Source: Sulfurimonas crateris (lineage in GTDB: Bacteria; Campylobacterota; Campylobacteria; Campylobacterales; Sulfurimonadaceae). Taken from it: a stretch of DNA of 64,000 nucleotides. The DNA is taken from the NCBI RefSeq assembly GCF_005217605.1, contig NZ_SZPX01000006.1, positions 124,001 to 188,000 on the forward strand. Direction: 5' to 3'. Within the stretch, counting starts at the first letter, position 1. Every line of letters begins with the position of its first letter. The position numbers and the translations under genes are program-made. Of this stretch, positions 8,681 to 18,029 are shown one piece after another. The notes beneath the pieces are model-generated. The model ran no database searches. It was given only the letters and a program-made list of their open reading frames with translations, and was not told where the DNA came from.

Positions 8681-9706
8681 TCAGTACAGCCTGTCTACCA
8701 AAACAAGCTCAACTTCATCAAAAAGCTTTTTAGACTCGTTTATCGCCAAAATGGTATTTGAGTGAGGGTGTCCTATAGCGATCGCGCTTCCATGCTCTTT
8801 TGCAAACTCAACCGCTTTTTTGATCTGCCCTTTTACATAATTTTTATCAAATTCATGATCTAGAAAAATATCTCTTGATACATACTTTTTTCCGTAGCTT
8901 TTCATAACGGCAGGAACCTTTGTCGAGCCTATCGTCCTGCTGTCTATAAACTCTATGTTTGCCTTATTAAGGGCATATACAAGTTTTTTTACGGCACTCT
9001 CATCTGAAGTGAATTTACTACCTGTATGGTTATTTATATGCTTTACATTGGGGAAAAGTTTTTTTATCTCGGCTACTCTTTGTGTAATGAGCTCTTGTGA
9101 GTCATCCACTTTAAGAGTAAAGGGTTCCTCTTTTGTAAAGTTCTGTGCCTCCATAGGCAGATGCACCATATAAAAGCTCTCTTTCGAGGCTAAGTTGTGA
9201 GAATTAGGTCTATATTTACTTGGTGGCAGAAAAGACATTGTTATGGGCAGATTCAGGCTTTTTATGGCATTTACGTGAGACCTTACGCTTACGTCATCTA
9301 TGATGATCGCAAGCATCGGCTTGTGCCCCTCCTTAATAGCCTCTCTCTTTGGAGGTTTAGGCAGAACATCTCCATCCACTTCGTGTGAAGCATCTTCGTA
9401 CTCACCAACGCTCTCCTGCTCTTTTACTACCGCTTTACTATCTTTTTTTAGCACCTCTTTGAGTCTGTTGCTAATATCTAAATCTCTGCTTTTACCTGAT
9501 TCCTCTTCAAGCTTTTTTAGCATTGAGAGTTTTTTATCCTCTTTTGCTTTAGCTTTTTGGGAAATATCTTTTTTAGCGCTGTCATATCCGACATAATAAC
9601 CAGCAATGAATGAACCCAAAAGCACAGCTGTTACGGCAAGGATCCAAACTGAATTTATTAAAAATCTCGACTCTTTTTTAGAGGCAGCCTTCTTTTTTCT
9701 TGGCAT
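8681..9706 (-). CDS. Divergent polysaccharide deacetylase family protein (YibQ-like)
   Basis: A 341-residue protein with a basic N terminus, one membrane anchor (about residues 18-38, VWILAVTAVLLGSFIAGYYV), a charged linker to about residue 125, and a periplasmic domain of the divergent polysaccharide deacetylase family (DUF610). Motifs are KPMLAIIIDDVSV, MVHLPMEAQNF, INNHTGSKFTSD, FIDSRT and AIAIGHPHSNTI. The substrate is not known for this family. It lies immediately upstream of dprA, an order found in other Campylobacterota. Confidence 0.85.
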   Translation of the reverse strand: MPRKKKAASKKESRFLINSVWILAVTAVLLGSFIAGYYVGYDSAKKDISQKAKAKEDKKLSMLKKLEEESGKSRDLDISNRLKEVLKKDSKAVVKEQESVGEYEDASHEVDGDVLPKPPKREAIKEGHKPMLAIIIDDVSVRSHVNAIKSLNLPITMSFLPPSKYRPNSHNLASKESFYMVHLPMEAQNFTKEEPFTLKVDDSQELITQRVAEIKKLFPNVKHINNHTGSKFTSDESAVKKLVYALNKANIEFIDSRTIGSTKVPAVMKSYGKKYVSRDIFLDHEFDKNYVKGQIKKAVEFAKEHGSAIAIGHPHSNTILAINESKKLFDEVELVLVDRLY

Positions 9707-9842
9707 ATATTCTCCACAAATTTATTGGTAAAACTATATCCTAAAAAATTAAAATAGAAGTTATACATTGCATATTGACATATTTTTAAACATTAAAGAG
9801 TTTTAACTATTTGGTTATTGTTTTTTTTAAGTATATTTTTTG

Positions 9843-9848
9843 TATAAT
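9843..9848 (+). promoter_or_regulatory. -10 box of the rpsF-ssb-rpsR operon, with structured leader
   Basis: TGTATAAT follows a T-rich stretch 110 bp before the rpsF start. The long leader contains a small hairpin, GCCTA-TTTTA-TAGGC, at about 9918-9932, just before the ribosome site. A leader of this length fits the known autoregulation of S6/S18 operons, but I cannot recognise the S6:S18 binding motif with certainty. Confidence 0.55.
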
Positions 9849-9957
9849 CCCGCGTTCCTTTCTCTTTGTATCGATCTATATTTTTCGATATATATACATC
9901 CGAAAGGGAAACAAAAGCCTATTTTATAGGCGAAATACCAAAGGGAGATTATACTCT

Positions 9958-10380
9958 ATGAGAAATTACGAAAACCTAGTAATCGTAAAACCAACATTAA
10001 CGGCAGAAGAGATTCAAGCTAGCATTTCTGCTATCGAAGAAGTTATCACTTCTAACGGCGGCGAAATTGCTGCAAGAGACGCTATGGGGATGAGAAAATT
10101 AGCATACCCAATAGGAAAAAATGAGCGTGGTTATTTCCATGTTGTTTATTATTCAGTTGCTCCTTCAGCGATCGGCGAAATTGAGAGACGTTTCCGTATC
10201 AATGAAGATCTATTACGTTTTGTGACTATCAAATATGACACAAACCGTGAAGTAGCAGCTTGGAACCAGTTAGTTGAAAAAGCTAACAAAAAAGCTTCAT
10301 CACCTGCAACAGAAGCTAAAACAGAAGAAGTTGAAGCAGCTGCAGAGACAGAAGAAGTGGCTGCAGAGTCAGCAGAGTAA
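9958..10380 (+). CDS. rpsF: 30S ribosomal protein S6
   Basis: S6 binds S18 and 16S rRNA in the platform of the small subunit. The protein starts MRNYENLVIVKPTLTAEE and has the family signature (AIEEVI, GMRKLAYPI, YFHVVYY, FRINEDLLRF). An open frame extends further upstream to 9811, but the leader promoter, the AAGGGAG ribosome site and the conserved N terminus fix the start at 9958 (140 residues). The C-terminal tail is acidic and alanine-rich. It is the first gene of the S6-SSB-S18 operon. Confidence 0.95.
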   Translation: MRNYENLVIVKPTLTAEEIQASISAIEEVITSNGGEIAARDAMGMRKLAYPIGKNERGYFHVVYYSVAPSAIGEIERRFRINEDLLRFVTIKYDTNREVAAWNQLVEKANKKASSPATEAKTEEVEAAAETEEVAAESAE

Positions 10381-10415
10381 TTGTGGCTAAAGCCTAAATA
10401 GAAGAAGGAAAATTC

Positions 10416-10940
10416 ATGTATAACAAAGTTATTTTGGTTGGAAATCTAACTAGAGATATAGAACTTAGATACTCTCAAGGCGGAATGGCGATAGCAAACA
10501 CTGCTATAGCAACAAGCCGAAAGTTCACCGTTAACGGAGAGAAAAAAGAGGAAGTTTGCTTTGTAGATATTACATTCTTTGCAAGAAGTGCAGAGATTGC
10601 CAACCAATACCTTAGAAAAGGGAGTAAGATCCTCGTAGAAGGTAGACTTAACTTTGATCAATGGGTAGATCAAAACGGACAGAAACGCTCAAAGCACTCT
10701 GTAGTTGTTGAGACCATGCAGATGTTAGACTCAAAAGGCGATAGCCAAAGTGGCGGCAACTATGCTCCACAGCAGAGTCAAGCTGGAGGACAACAGCAAG
10801 GCGGTTATGCTCAGCAGCAGCCACAAAGCTACCAGCAGCCTGACAACGCACAGCAGCAATCTTATGGACAAAACAAACAGATGCCAAGCAGCAGTTCTAT
10901 TCCCGAGATAGACATTGATGAAGATGAAATTCCGTTTTAG
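10416..10940 (+). CDS. ssb: Single-stranded DNA-binding protein
   Basis: The 174-residue SSB has an OB fold (residues 1 to about 105, starting MYNKVILVGNLTRDIELRYS), a Gln/Gly-rich flexible linker and the acidic C-terminal tip IPEIDIDEDEIPF, which recruits repair and replication proteins. It lies between rpsF and rpsR as in most bacteria. This tip matters for the rest of the window: near copies occur at the C termini of two island proteins, and the first 29 residues recur in a 52-residue island protein at 50657-50815. Confidence 0.97.
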   Translation: MYNKVILVGNLTRDIELRYSQGGMAIANTAIATSRKFTVNGEKKEEVCFVDITFFARSAEIANQYLRKGSKILVEGRLNFDQWVDQNGQKRSKHSVVVETMQMLDSKGDSQSGGNYAPQQSQAGGQQQGGYAQQQPQSYQQPDNAQQQSYGQNKQMPSSSSIPEIDIDEDEIPF

Positions 10941-10967
10941 AAATAATAGATAACAAAAGGAAATACC

Positions 10968-11231
10968 ATGGCAGAAAGAAGAAAGTATAAAAAAAGATAC
11001 TGTAAGTACTGTGAAGCAAAAATTGACTTCATGGATTATAAAGATGTAGGAGCTCTTCGCTTCTCTCTTTCAGAAAGATATAAAATCATGCCACGTCGTT
11101 TAACAGGTAACTGTAAACGTCACCAAGACATGATCGCAACAGTTATTAAAAGAGCTCGTGCTGCGGCATTAGTTCCATATACTGTAACTCGTAAAGCAGT
11201 TGTAACTGCACCGTTCGAAAACCTAAAATAG
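10968..11231 (+). CDS. rpsR: 30S ribosomal protein S18
   Basis: S18 (87 residues) binds S6 on the 30S platform. The sequence has the S18 signature ([20 protein letters not shown], then LTGNCKRHQ) and a CKYC pair at the N terminus ([11 protein letters not shown]), typical of the zinc-binding form of S18. It is the last gene of the operon and is followed directly by a hairpin terminator. Confidence 0.96.
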   Translation: MAERRKYKKRYCKYCEAKIDFMDYKDVGALRFSLSERYKIMPRRLTGNCKRHQDMIATVIKRARAAALVPYTVTRKAVVTAPFENLK

Positions 11232-11237
11232 GTTTAA

Positions 11238-11259
11238 CGGTGCTCTTGCACCGCTTTTT
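11238..11259 (+). terminator. Rho-independent terminator of the rpsF-ssb-rpsR operon
   Basis: Perfect stem CGGTGC / GCACCG with a TCTT loop followed by CTTTTTA, seven bases after the rpsR stop codon. Confidence 0.85.
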
Positions 11260-11339
11260 ATCCACACAATTTTCTCACAAACAAACTCTCAATCGATTTA
11301 GGAATATTTTTTGCTACTTAAAAAATAAAAAGTAGTATT

Positions 11340-13058
11340 ATGCACTATATTCTTACCATTCTTTTACTTACCACTTGCATATACGCAAAAACAGCGGATT
11401 TTTCGATCATTATAGATGAGAAGTTCAATAATGCTTTAGTTGATGTAGCTGAAGATTATGACCGTTCTATCTCTGCAGTCGGTTTTATAAAAAAGTACAA
11501 AGATGCTTCATCAAACTCTTCTGCCGTATACACTAACGCTTTTGATTACCTCTCTTCTCTCTCAAGCTCCAGCGGCTCACAGATGCATCTTGTAAAGGTC
11601 GATAACAGTGCAGATATAGTGCTTAGAAGATCAATAGATCTCTCAAAGTTCAATGAGGCAACCAGCCTTGTAAAAACTCCGCAAAACGGCTACTTTATAG
11701 GTGGGCACACGCTGGAAGGTTCTTTGGTTCTTCTAAAACTGGATTCCGATGCAAACAAGATATTTGTCAAAGAGTTTGGAACACCAAATCATGACAAGAT
11801 GAGCAAACTCGTCTCTCTTCGTGATGGCGGAATTCTGGCGGTCGGCTCTTCAACGGCTTCCTCAAGCCAAAGCTATGACATTTTTAAAAATGGACTTGGA
11901 TTAAATGATATCTATGTTGCCAGATTTTCAAAAAACGGCACAATGCTCTGGAGCAAGAAGTATGGATCATACGAAGATGATGCAGGCGTTGACGCAGTAG
12001 AGGCGGATGACGGTTCTATCATTGTCTTGGGCAAAATAAACAAAGATAATCGCTTGGGAGCTACTCTTATGAGGATCACTGAACATGGAGACAAGATCTG
12101 GCTGCATGAGCAGTTAGAAGATAGAGGAATAACCCCTCACAGGATCATAAAACTTAGAGACTCCGCCTTTGCCATCTCCCTCTCCCAAAAAGACGAAATG
12201 AACAAAGAGCAGATAAGAGTTATAAAAATAGATCTGCAAAAAAATATCTTACAAGACAAAACAATTCACACAACATATTCAAGTGTTCTAAAAGATATCA
12301 GAGAGTACTCCGATGGCAGGATCGTAGGAGTCGGTTATGTCCAAGACAGTTACGATACCGACGGGCTTGCTATGCTTCTTGATTCAAAGTTTTCAATGCT
12401 GCTTCAAGAGCACTACGGCTCTAGAGATTACGACTCATTTAATGCGCTTGATATACTTCACGACTCAAAAATAGCTGTTGCGGGAGTACACACAAATCAG
12501 GATTCACAAGAGACCAATATGTGGCTTTTAAAACTGAACCAAGACCTCTCCATCTCGCAACTATCTTATAAATCAACAGACTTTTACAGCATGCTTAGCG
12601 AGCTTTTCAGAGATGAGATTCAAAGAGGGGAACTGCTTATAAAAGAGGATCTCTCAATAAACTTTAGCGACGAGAGACTCTATTTTCAAGTGGGCGAATA
12701 CAAGCTTACAGATGTTCAAAAGAGCTTCTTAGATAGATTTGGCAAAAAGCTTTTTACATTTTTGTATGAGAACAAGGAGAAGATAGCAACTCTGGAGATA
12801 AACGGTCATACATCAAGCGAATGGGGAGAGAGCGACTTTTCAAACAGCTATATCAAAAATGAACGCCTCTCTATGAACCGCTCTTTTGCGACGCTCAGCT
12901 ATATGTTTAAGTCTCAAAACGACAAGAGACAGAAATGGTTATCTGAAATTCTCAAAGGAAGCGGTCTTAGTTTTTCTAAAAAAATAGTCGTAAATGACAC
13001 TGAAGACAAGGAGAGATCAAGAAGAGCCTCTTTTAAAGTTCTTCTTTTAAATGATTAG
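11340..13058 (+). CDS. Exported beta-propeller-like protein with OmpA-like C-terminal domain
   Basis: The 572-residue product starts with a signal peptide (MHYILTILLLTTCIYA). Residues about 50-400 are repeated beta-rich segments with recurrent LVSLRDGGILAVGSS-like and LRDSAF motifs, typical of a WD40/PQQ-like propeller. The C-terminal part (about 440-572) resembles an OmpA peptidoglycan-binding domain (LYFQVGEYKLTDVQKSFLD, LEINGHTSSEW, NERLSMNRSFATLSYM, RSRRASFKVLL). It is probably anchored to the cell wall in the periplasm or outer membrane. I do not recognise a specific named homologue. Confidence 0.75.
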   Translation: MHYILTILLLTTCIYAKTADFSIIIDEKFNNALVDVAEDYDRSISAVGFIKKYKDASSNSSAVYTNAFDYLSSLSSSSGSQMHLVKVDNSADIVLRRSIDLSKFNEATSLVKTPQNGYFIGGHTLEGSLVLLKLDSDANKIFVKEFGTPNHDKMSKLVSLRDGGILAVGSSTASSSQSYDIFKNGLGLNDIYVARFSKNGTMLWSKKYGSYEDDAGVDAVEADDGSIIVLGKINKDNRLGATLMRITEHGDKIWLHEQLEDRGITPHRIIKLRDSAFAISLSQKDEMNKEQIRVIKIDLQKNILQDKTIHTTYSSVLKDIREYSDGRIVGVGYVQDSYDTDGLAMLLDSKFSMLLQEHYGSRDYDSFNALDILHDSKIAVAGVHTNQDSQETNMWLLKLNQDLSISQLSYKSTDFYSMLSELFRDEIQRGELLIKEDLSINFSDERLYFQVGEYKLTDVQKSFLDRFGKKLFTFLYENKEKIATLEINGHTSSEWGESDFSNSYIKNERLSMNRSFATLSYMFKSQNDKRQKWLSEILKGSGLSFSKKIVVNDTEDKERSRRASFKVLLLND

Positions 13059-13378
13059 TAATCCTCTTTAACTGCGTCCGTCGCTCTAAATGCCAGACGC
13101 ACTTTATCCTGCTTTAGCTTTTTATAGAGCTTAAATTTAGCCTTCTCTAACTCATCGTCATCGTAAGAGAACTCGGCTTTTATCTCATCGTCACTTATGC
13201 CTGCACTATCCATAGCAAAAAGTCTCAGCTCTTTTTTTGTAAGTTTTGCTTTAAGCACCGCGTAAAGATCTTTCTCATCATCTATGATATCAACTAAAGA
13301 GAGTCTGCAAAATTTAGCCAACATCTCTTTGTAATTATTCTCGTTATTGTACTGTCTCCAGACACTGTTTTCTAACAT
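13055..13378 (-). CDS. Conserved hypothetical protein, 107 residues
   Basis: A small, highly charged, mostly helical protein without signal peptide or membrane segment. I do not recognise a family. The C-terminal half (ISDDEIKAEFSYDDDELEKAKFKLYKKLKQDK) has the look of a helix-turn-helix of the sigma-factor region 4 type, but this is weak. It overlaps serB by 7 bp at its start and the stop of the upstream convergent gene by 4 bp, so it is likely translated together with serB. Confidence 0.65.
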   Translation of the reverse strand: MLENSVWRQYNNENNYKEMLAKFCRLSLVDIIDDEKDLYAVLKAKLTKKELRLFAMDSAGISDDEIKAEFSYDDDELEKAKFKLYKKLKQDKVRLAFRATDAVKEDY

Positions 13379-14001
13379 TTTATTTTTCCTAATATTTGTG
13401 TTAAGTCTTTCGTCTCAATTACTATATTTGCTTCTTTGCGCAGTATCTCTCTCGCACAAAAAGCGACTCTTGTTCCGGCGTGAGCAAACATTGAGAGGTC
13501 ATTTGCTCCGTCTCCGCACACTAATGTTTCATCCTCGCTAACACCAAGCAGACCCTGCAAGCGAACCAACATATCGCCCTTTGAGTAGTTAAACATCATA
13601 TCTCCGCCGACAAGGCCGGTGAGGAGGCGATTTTTGTGGTGCAGTACGTTTGAAAAATCGGCATCATAACCCAAAATATTTTTTGCATATCCCGTCGCAC
13701 TTCTAAATCCGCCGCTAAAACAGACCACTTTCATGCCCATAGCTTTAAGCTCGGCAATTGTCTCTTGTGCTCCCTTCATATAAGGAAGATTCTGGCTGAT
13801 TCTCTCTACTACGCTATACTCCAGCCCCTTTAAAAGTGAGACTCTCTGCTGAAGTGATTCAAAAAAATCAAGCTCGCCGCTCATTGCAGCCTCTGTAATT
13901 TTACTTACCTGCTCTCCAAGGCCCAACTCTTCAGCAAAAAAATCTATCGTCTCGCCGTCCATAAGCGTAGAATCAAAATCAAAAACAGCCAGTTTTAGCA
14001 T
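13372..14001 (-). CDS. serB: Phosphoserine phosphatase (HAD family)
   Basis: The enzyme hydrolyses phosphoserine to serine, the last step of serine synthesis. The 209-residue HAD protein has the nucleophile motif FDFDSTLMDGET (Asp8 and Asp10), motif II as CFSGGFRSAT, and motif IV as VCGDGANDLSMFAHAG. This is the compact SerB form without an ACT domain. It is transcribed divergently from metF out of a palindromic promoter and is followed by an overlapping small gene. Confidence 0.9.
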   Translation of the reverse strand: MLKLAVFDFDSTLMDGETIDFFAEELGLGEQVSKITEAAMSGELDFFESLQQRVSLLKGLEYSVVERISQNLPYMKGAQETIAELKAMGMKVVCFSGGFRSATGYAKNILGYDADFSNVLHHKNRLLTGLVGGDMMFNYSKGDMLVRLQGLLGVSEDETLVCGDGANDLSMFAHAGTRVAFCAREILRKEANIVIETKDLTQILGKIKC

Positions 14002-14020
14002 ATATTCTTCTCTCTTTAGT

Positions 14021-14038
14021 TATAATTGCGCAATTATA
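14021..14038. promoter_or_regulatory. Palindromic bidirectional promoter of serB and metF
   Basis: TATAATTGCGCAATTATA is a perfect 18-bp palindrome. It provides a TATAAT -10 box on the plus strand (14021-14026) for metF and one on the minus strand (14033-14038) for serB. Start codons lie 20 bp (serB) and 16 bp (metF) away, so both leaders are very short. Confidence 0.7.
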
Positions 14039-14053
14039 TCAATAGGATACTTT

Positions 14054-14965
14054 TTGTTTGATGAACTTATAAATAAACTAAAGAACGATACATACATCAC
14101 CCTAGAGACCACTCCGGGACACTCTCCTATTTTCTCTCCCATCATAGAGACGATAGCAGAACTTGGTCTTGATAAACTTGTAGACGCCTTTACGACTACC
14201 GACAATCCTCTGGCAAAGTTAAAATACAACTCACTTTTTGCCGCAAAGATGCTTCAAGAGAGATTTAACAAGCCTGTAATTGCGACTATGAGCATGCGTG
14301 ATAGAAATAAAATTGCCCTGCAATCAGATCTTTTGGGAGCAAACGAGGTAGATGTAAGAGCCATACTAGCCCTTACGGGAGATCCTGCATCTATCTCTGA
14401 TCAGCCCCACACAAAGGGTGTTTTTGAAGCAGACAGTACACTTTTGCTTGAGATCATCTCATGTTTTAACAGCGGAATTGATTATGCAGGAAAACCGCTT
14501 TTGCATAAATCAAAAGAGATCTACCCTTTTGCCGTCGTAAACTCTTATGCAAAAAATCCCAAGACACTGCAAAAAAAGATGCAAAAAAAGATAAAACACG
14601 GTGCTCTTGGAATAATTACACAACCAGCTTACGACATCCAGAGCGCAAAACTGCTGCTTGAACTAAAAGATGCGGCAAACGAAGCGTGCTGTAACGAAAA
14701 CAGAAGTGCCGAACTGATACTAGGAATTTTTCCTATTACAAAACTAAGAACCGCACAATTTCTCTCAGCTCATGTTCCCGGCATAAACGTACCTGCTTCA
14801 TGGATAGAAGCTCTTAGAGATGCGCATGAAAAAGGAGCAGATGAGGAGTATAGAGTAGGATTTGAGCTTAGCAAAAATCTCTTTTTAGAGTTAAAAGCGC
14901 TCCATCCGAAAATTCACCTCATGACTGCAAATCAATTCGGGTTGGCTAAAAATATATTAGCATAG
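14054..14965 (+). CDS. metF: Methylenetetrahydrofolate reductase
   Basis: The flavoenzyme reduces 5,10-methylene-THF to 5-methyl-THF for methionine synthesis. The 303-residue protein has the beta/alpha barrel motifs of the family: YITLETTPGHSP (substrate Glu), DAFTTTDNPLAK, NVRAILALTGDP-like (VRAILALTGDPAS), the ALGIITQPAYD strand, and the C-terminal GIFPITKLRTA and VPGINVPASW. The start is TTG at 14054 with AGGATA upstream. It is single and divergent from serB. Confidence 0.88.
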   Translation: MFDELINKLKNDTYITLETTPGHSPIFSPIIETIAELGLDKLVDAFTTTDNPLAKLKYNSLFAAKMLQERFNKPVIATMSMRDRNKIALQSDLLGANEVDVRAILALTGDPASISDQPHTKGVFEADSTLLLEIISCFNSGIDYAGKPLLHKSKEIYPFAVVNSYAKNPKTLQKKMQKKIKHGALGIITQPAYDIQSAKLLLELKDAANEACCNENRSAELILGIFPITKLRTAQFLSAHVPGINVPASWIEALRDAHEKGADEEYRVGFELSKNLFLELKALHPKIHLMTANQFGLAKNILA

Positions 14966-14979
14966 AGAAGCTAGTTGGT

Positions 14980-14995
14980 GGTTCTATATAGAACC
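14980..14995. repeat. 16-bp perfect palindrome downstream of metF
   Basis: GGTTCTATATAGAACC lies between the convergent metF and FIST-GGDEF-EAL genes. There is no T run next to it, so it may be a weak terminator stem or a protein-binding site. Its function is not known. Confidence 0.4.
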
Positions 14996-15037
14996 TGTGC
15001 CTCAAATGGGATGCTACAGCGTGGTGAAACTTGACAT

Positions 15038-17821
15038 TTATATATCTTGACAAGGTTCTGAAAAAAGATAACCTTGTGAATAATCTACCCCTAGCTCTAC
15101 CAATGTATTGTAAATATTCTCTGTCTCTACAAACTCTGCGATTGTTTTAATATTCATATTTTTTGCAAAGAGTAAAATACTCTCGACTGTAATTCTCTGA
15201 GCTATATCTTTATCAATATTATTTACCAAAGAACCGTCTATTTTTATATAATCAATATTTAACTCAGCCAAATAACTAAAGTTAGAATAGCCTGTACCAA
15301 AATCATCAATTGCTATTTTACAACCATATTTTTTTACTTCTTTTATAAAAAGGTCCAACTCCTTGAAGTTTTCAATACCTTCTGATTCTACTATCTCTAT
15401 TACGACTCTATTGCCGCATTTATATTTTTTGAGATTTGCTATCAATGCATCTATAGTTTCTTTTGAAGAGATATCCTGCAGGCAAAGATTTATGGATAGA
15501 TCATGCTTCAATTTTGAAAACCTCTTAAATGATTTTTCAATCATAATTAGAGTCAATTTATTATATAGTTTGGCTTTTTTTGCATGCTCTAAAAAGAAGT
15601 ATGGAGATATTATAGAATCATCTGAGCCCTTTAGTCTTATAAGAGCTTCATACTTTACAATCTTTTTAGTTTTATTGTCCACTATGCCTTGATAAAAGGG
15701 CAGAAACCTATCTTCTTTAATCCCAAGTTTTATACTATCTATAACTTCTATGTTGTTTTTCATCTGTGTTTTAAGGTATTCATTCTCGTCATAGATAAGA
15801 ATTTTTTTATTGTTTACTTTGCTCTCTTTGATGGCAACATGAGAGAGCTTGTATGCCTCTTGTTTTTCGCCTGATGACACACCGCAAGAAATTATAGGTG
15901 CGATATTGTAACCGTCTATTTCTAGATTAGTATTTTCTATATGTTGGATTAAATTTTCAAGATTTACTTTAATATCATTGCCTAGCTCTTGATCAAAATA
16001 CAACACCGCAAATTCATCACCACTCAATCTATAAGCTTGCCCTTCTTTGGTTATACTGTTTTTAATAATTTTTCCAAGTTCTTTAAGAACCTTATCTCCT
16101 ATGTTGTAGCCAAAATAATCATTTATATCCGAGAATCTGTCTATATTTATCAGAGCTAAGGTACTCTTTTTGCTTGACAAGTCTAAATCTCTAAGCAGTG
16201 CTTCCCTATTTTGAAGAGATGTCAATTCATCCGTAAATTGTTTTTTGATAATTTCGTCTTTTTCTATGAGTTCGGTAACATCAGTTCTTGCTGCTATATA
16301 CTCAACTAACTCTCCATCATCACCCAAAATCGGCATTATGACTGTTTTTACATAATAAGCATTACCTTGTTTTGAAATATTTTTAATAGTACCGCGCCAT
16401 ATTTGCTTGTTTGTGATTGTTCTCCACATATCTTTAAATAAACTTAAATCATTTTCATCATGCTTGATAATATTATGCTTTTTACCTATCAGTTCTGCTC
16501 TGGAATAACCTGAAATTCTACAAAAAGCATCGTTTACATATATAATAACACCTTTAGCATCTGTTTTGGAAACGATAGAACTTGCATCAAGTGCTCTCTT
16601 GTATTGGTTCAATATACTTATACTCTCGTCAAGTTCGTCTTGAGAGGCATTTACTAGATGCGTTAGCGATTTAAGCATACTCTGCTTATGCTTATAATTT
16701 GCTATATGTTCATGTTCGGTTTTATTATCTGTCTCCGAGATAGACAGAGTCGTTGTTGTTATATTTAAAAACTTAGTATCTTCAGATGTGTGAAAGAACT
16801 CTCCATATGTAAACATTCCTACAGTTGGGGCTATATCTTCAATAAGTCCAAACTCATAATTAAGCTGTTCTTTTAAAAAAAGGTCTCTTGCCGCACATGA
16901 ATATATATAAGTTGCCTCTACAGGTTTTTTTGCTATTTTGTTTTGAATTTTTGAAGCATTATTTAGTATTTCTTCTATATTACCTATGGCAAATCTTACT
17001 CTATCCCCATTGTTAAAATGACCTGCAAATATAAATCCGTCATCAGGTGTTACTCCGACCATTGATCTGGCTATGATGATATTGTTTTCAACTCTCACTA
17101 AAGGAAATTCTATTGCACTAGCTGGTAGATTTGAGATGGTTTCTTCTCCCAAGTAGCGGGAAAAAATCTCTTTAGCAGGCTTATTATCAATCTCATAAAT
17201 AATGTTTTTATCTGATTTGGTAACTATCATCTCTCTTCCAATTGGTGTCCATTCGAGAGAGTAGTTGTTAGAAACATGTAGAGTATTGCTATTTAAAGTG
17301 GCCAATACAATTCCATCAAAATATATCTCTTTGTCTTTAATTACAAATGTTGTTTTAAACTCCAAATTATCACCTGCATTTCCGCCTGCAAATATTACAT
17401 CATGATTTATAGTGGTAAAACCATTTAAAAAAGACTCCGAATCACCTTTTAATGCTTCGCTAAAAGCAATTACAGCTTTGGTGTCATCTTTTATGCAAGA
17501 CTTTGCAGCTTTTACTCCGAAGTCAAAATTAGCCTCAGGGTAATAATAAGTCTCGATGCTAGTATTTTCAAAAATTGAAAATGATATTTCAATAGTGTTT
17601 CTTTGAATCTTTCCATTAACAATTTCGCCTGAAGTTGAAGCACCGATTATCTTGGCTTTAGGAAGTTTAGCTGTTAGAAGTTCTAAAATAAGCTGTAACT
17701 TTGGAGTGTTTATTTCGCCACTTAAAAGCTGTATCAATAAGTTTGAATCTTTTGATATTTTATCATCTATAAAAGCATCTAGTTTTTTTAAATCTTCAAA
17801 ATTGTAGTTTACTAATCTCAT
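15038..17821 (-). CDS. FIST-PAS-GGDEF-EAL signalling protein
   Basis: A 927-residue cytoplasmic protein with, in order, a FIST N domain (about 30-210), a FIST C domain (215-355), a PAS domain (about 400-510, with TDAKGVIIYVNDAFCRISGY), a GGDEF domain (about 530-680) and an EAL domain (about 690-925). FIST domains are thought to sense small ligands such as amino acids. The cyclase signature reads SGDEF instead of GGDEF, a variant still found in active enzymes. The EAL domain keeps YEALIRL, IDDFGTGYSNFSYL and IKIDGSLV, so c-di-GMP phosphodiesterase activity is likely. It is a single gene. Confidence 0.9.
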   Translation of the reverse strand: MRLVNYNFEDLKKLDAFIDDKISKDSNLLIQLLSGEINTPKLQLILELLTAKLPKAKIIGASTSGEIVNGKIQRNTIEISFSIFENTSIETYYYPEANFDFGVKAAKSCIKDDTKAVIAFSEALKGDSESFLNGFTTINHDVIFAGGNAGDNLEFKTTFVIKDKEIYFDGIVLATLNSNTLHVSNNYSLEWTPIGREMIVTKSDKNIIYEIDNKPAKEIFSRYLGEETISNLPASAIEFPLVRVENNIIIARSMVGVTPDDGFIFAGHFNNGDRVRFAIGNIEEILNNASKIQNKIAKKPVEATYIYSCAARDLFLKEQLNYEFGLIEDIAPTVGMFTYGEFFHTSEDTKFLNITTTTLSISETDNKTEHEHIANYKHKQSMLKSLTHLVNASQDELDESISILNQYKRALDASSIVSKTDAKGVIIYVNDAFCRISGYSRAELIGKKHNIIKHDENDLSLFKDMWRTITNKQIWRGTIKNISKQGNAYYVKTVIMPILGDDGELVEYIAARTDVTELIEKDEIIKKQFTDELTSLQNREALLRDLDLSSKKSTLALINIDRFSDINDYFGYNIGDKVLKELGKIIKNSITKEGQAYRLSGDEFAVLYFDQELGNDIKVNLENLIQHIENTNLEIDGYNIAPIISCGVSSGEKQEAYKLSHVAIKESKVNNKKILIYDENEYLKTQMKNNIEVIDSIKLGIKEDRFLPFYQGIVDNKTKKIVKYEALIRLKGSDDSIISPYFFLEHAKKAKLYNKLTLIMIEKSFKRFSKLKHDLSINLCLQDISSKETIDALIANLKKYKCGNRVVIEIVESEGIENFKELDLFIKEVKKYGCKIAIDDFGTGYSNFSYLAELNIDYIKIDGSLVNNIDKDIAQRITVESILLFAKNMNIKTIAEFVETENIYNTLVELGVDYSQGYLFSEPCQDI

Positions 17822-17995
17822 AAAAACCCTCAGAGTATTTTAGTTAAAAAGCTATTATAGTGTAAGATCTTATAGTATTAAATAAAATTAAAGAGGTTTG
17901 GCAGCTATAAAATCTAGTTTAAAAATCTCCCTCAACACCTAAATCCATCATTTAATACATTGGGGAGGGTATGCAAGAAGTCTATTATATTTTGC

Positions 17996-18001
17996 TATAA
18001 T
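17996..18001 (+). promoter_or_regulatory. -10 box of serS
   Basis: TATAAT in the context TTTTGCTATAATTGCACC, 28 bp upstream of the serS ATG. No -35 box is visible. Confidence 0.6.
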
Positions 18002-18029
18002 TGCACCACTTATTTACCGGAAAAAGACA

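Noticed and set aside
9811..9957. Upstream extension of the S6 reading frame
   Set aside because: It contains the promoter and leader; S6 proteins start at the MRNYE methionine.
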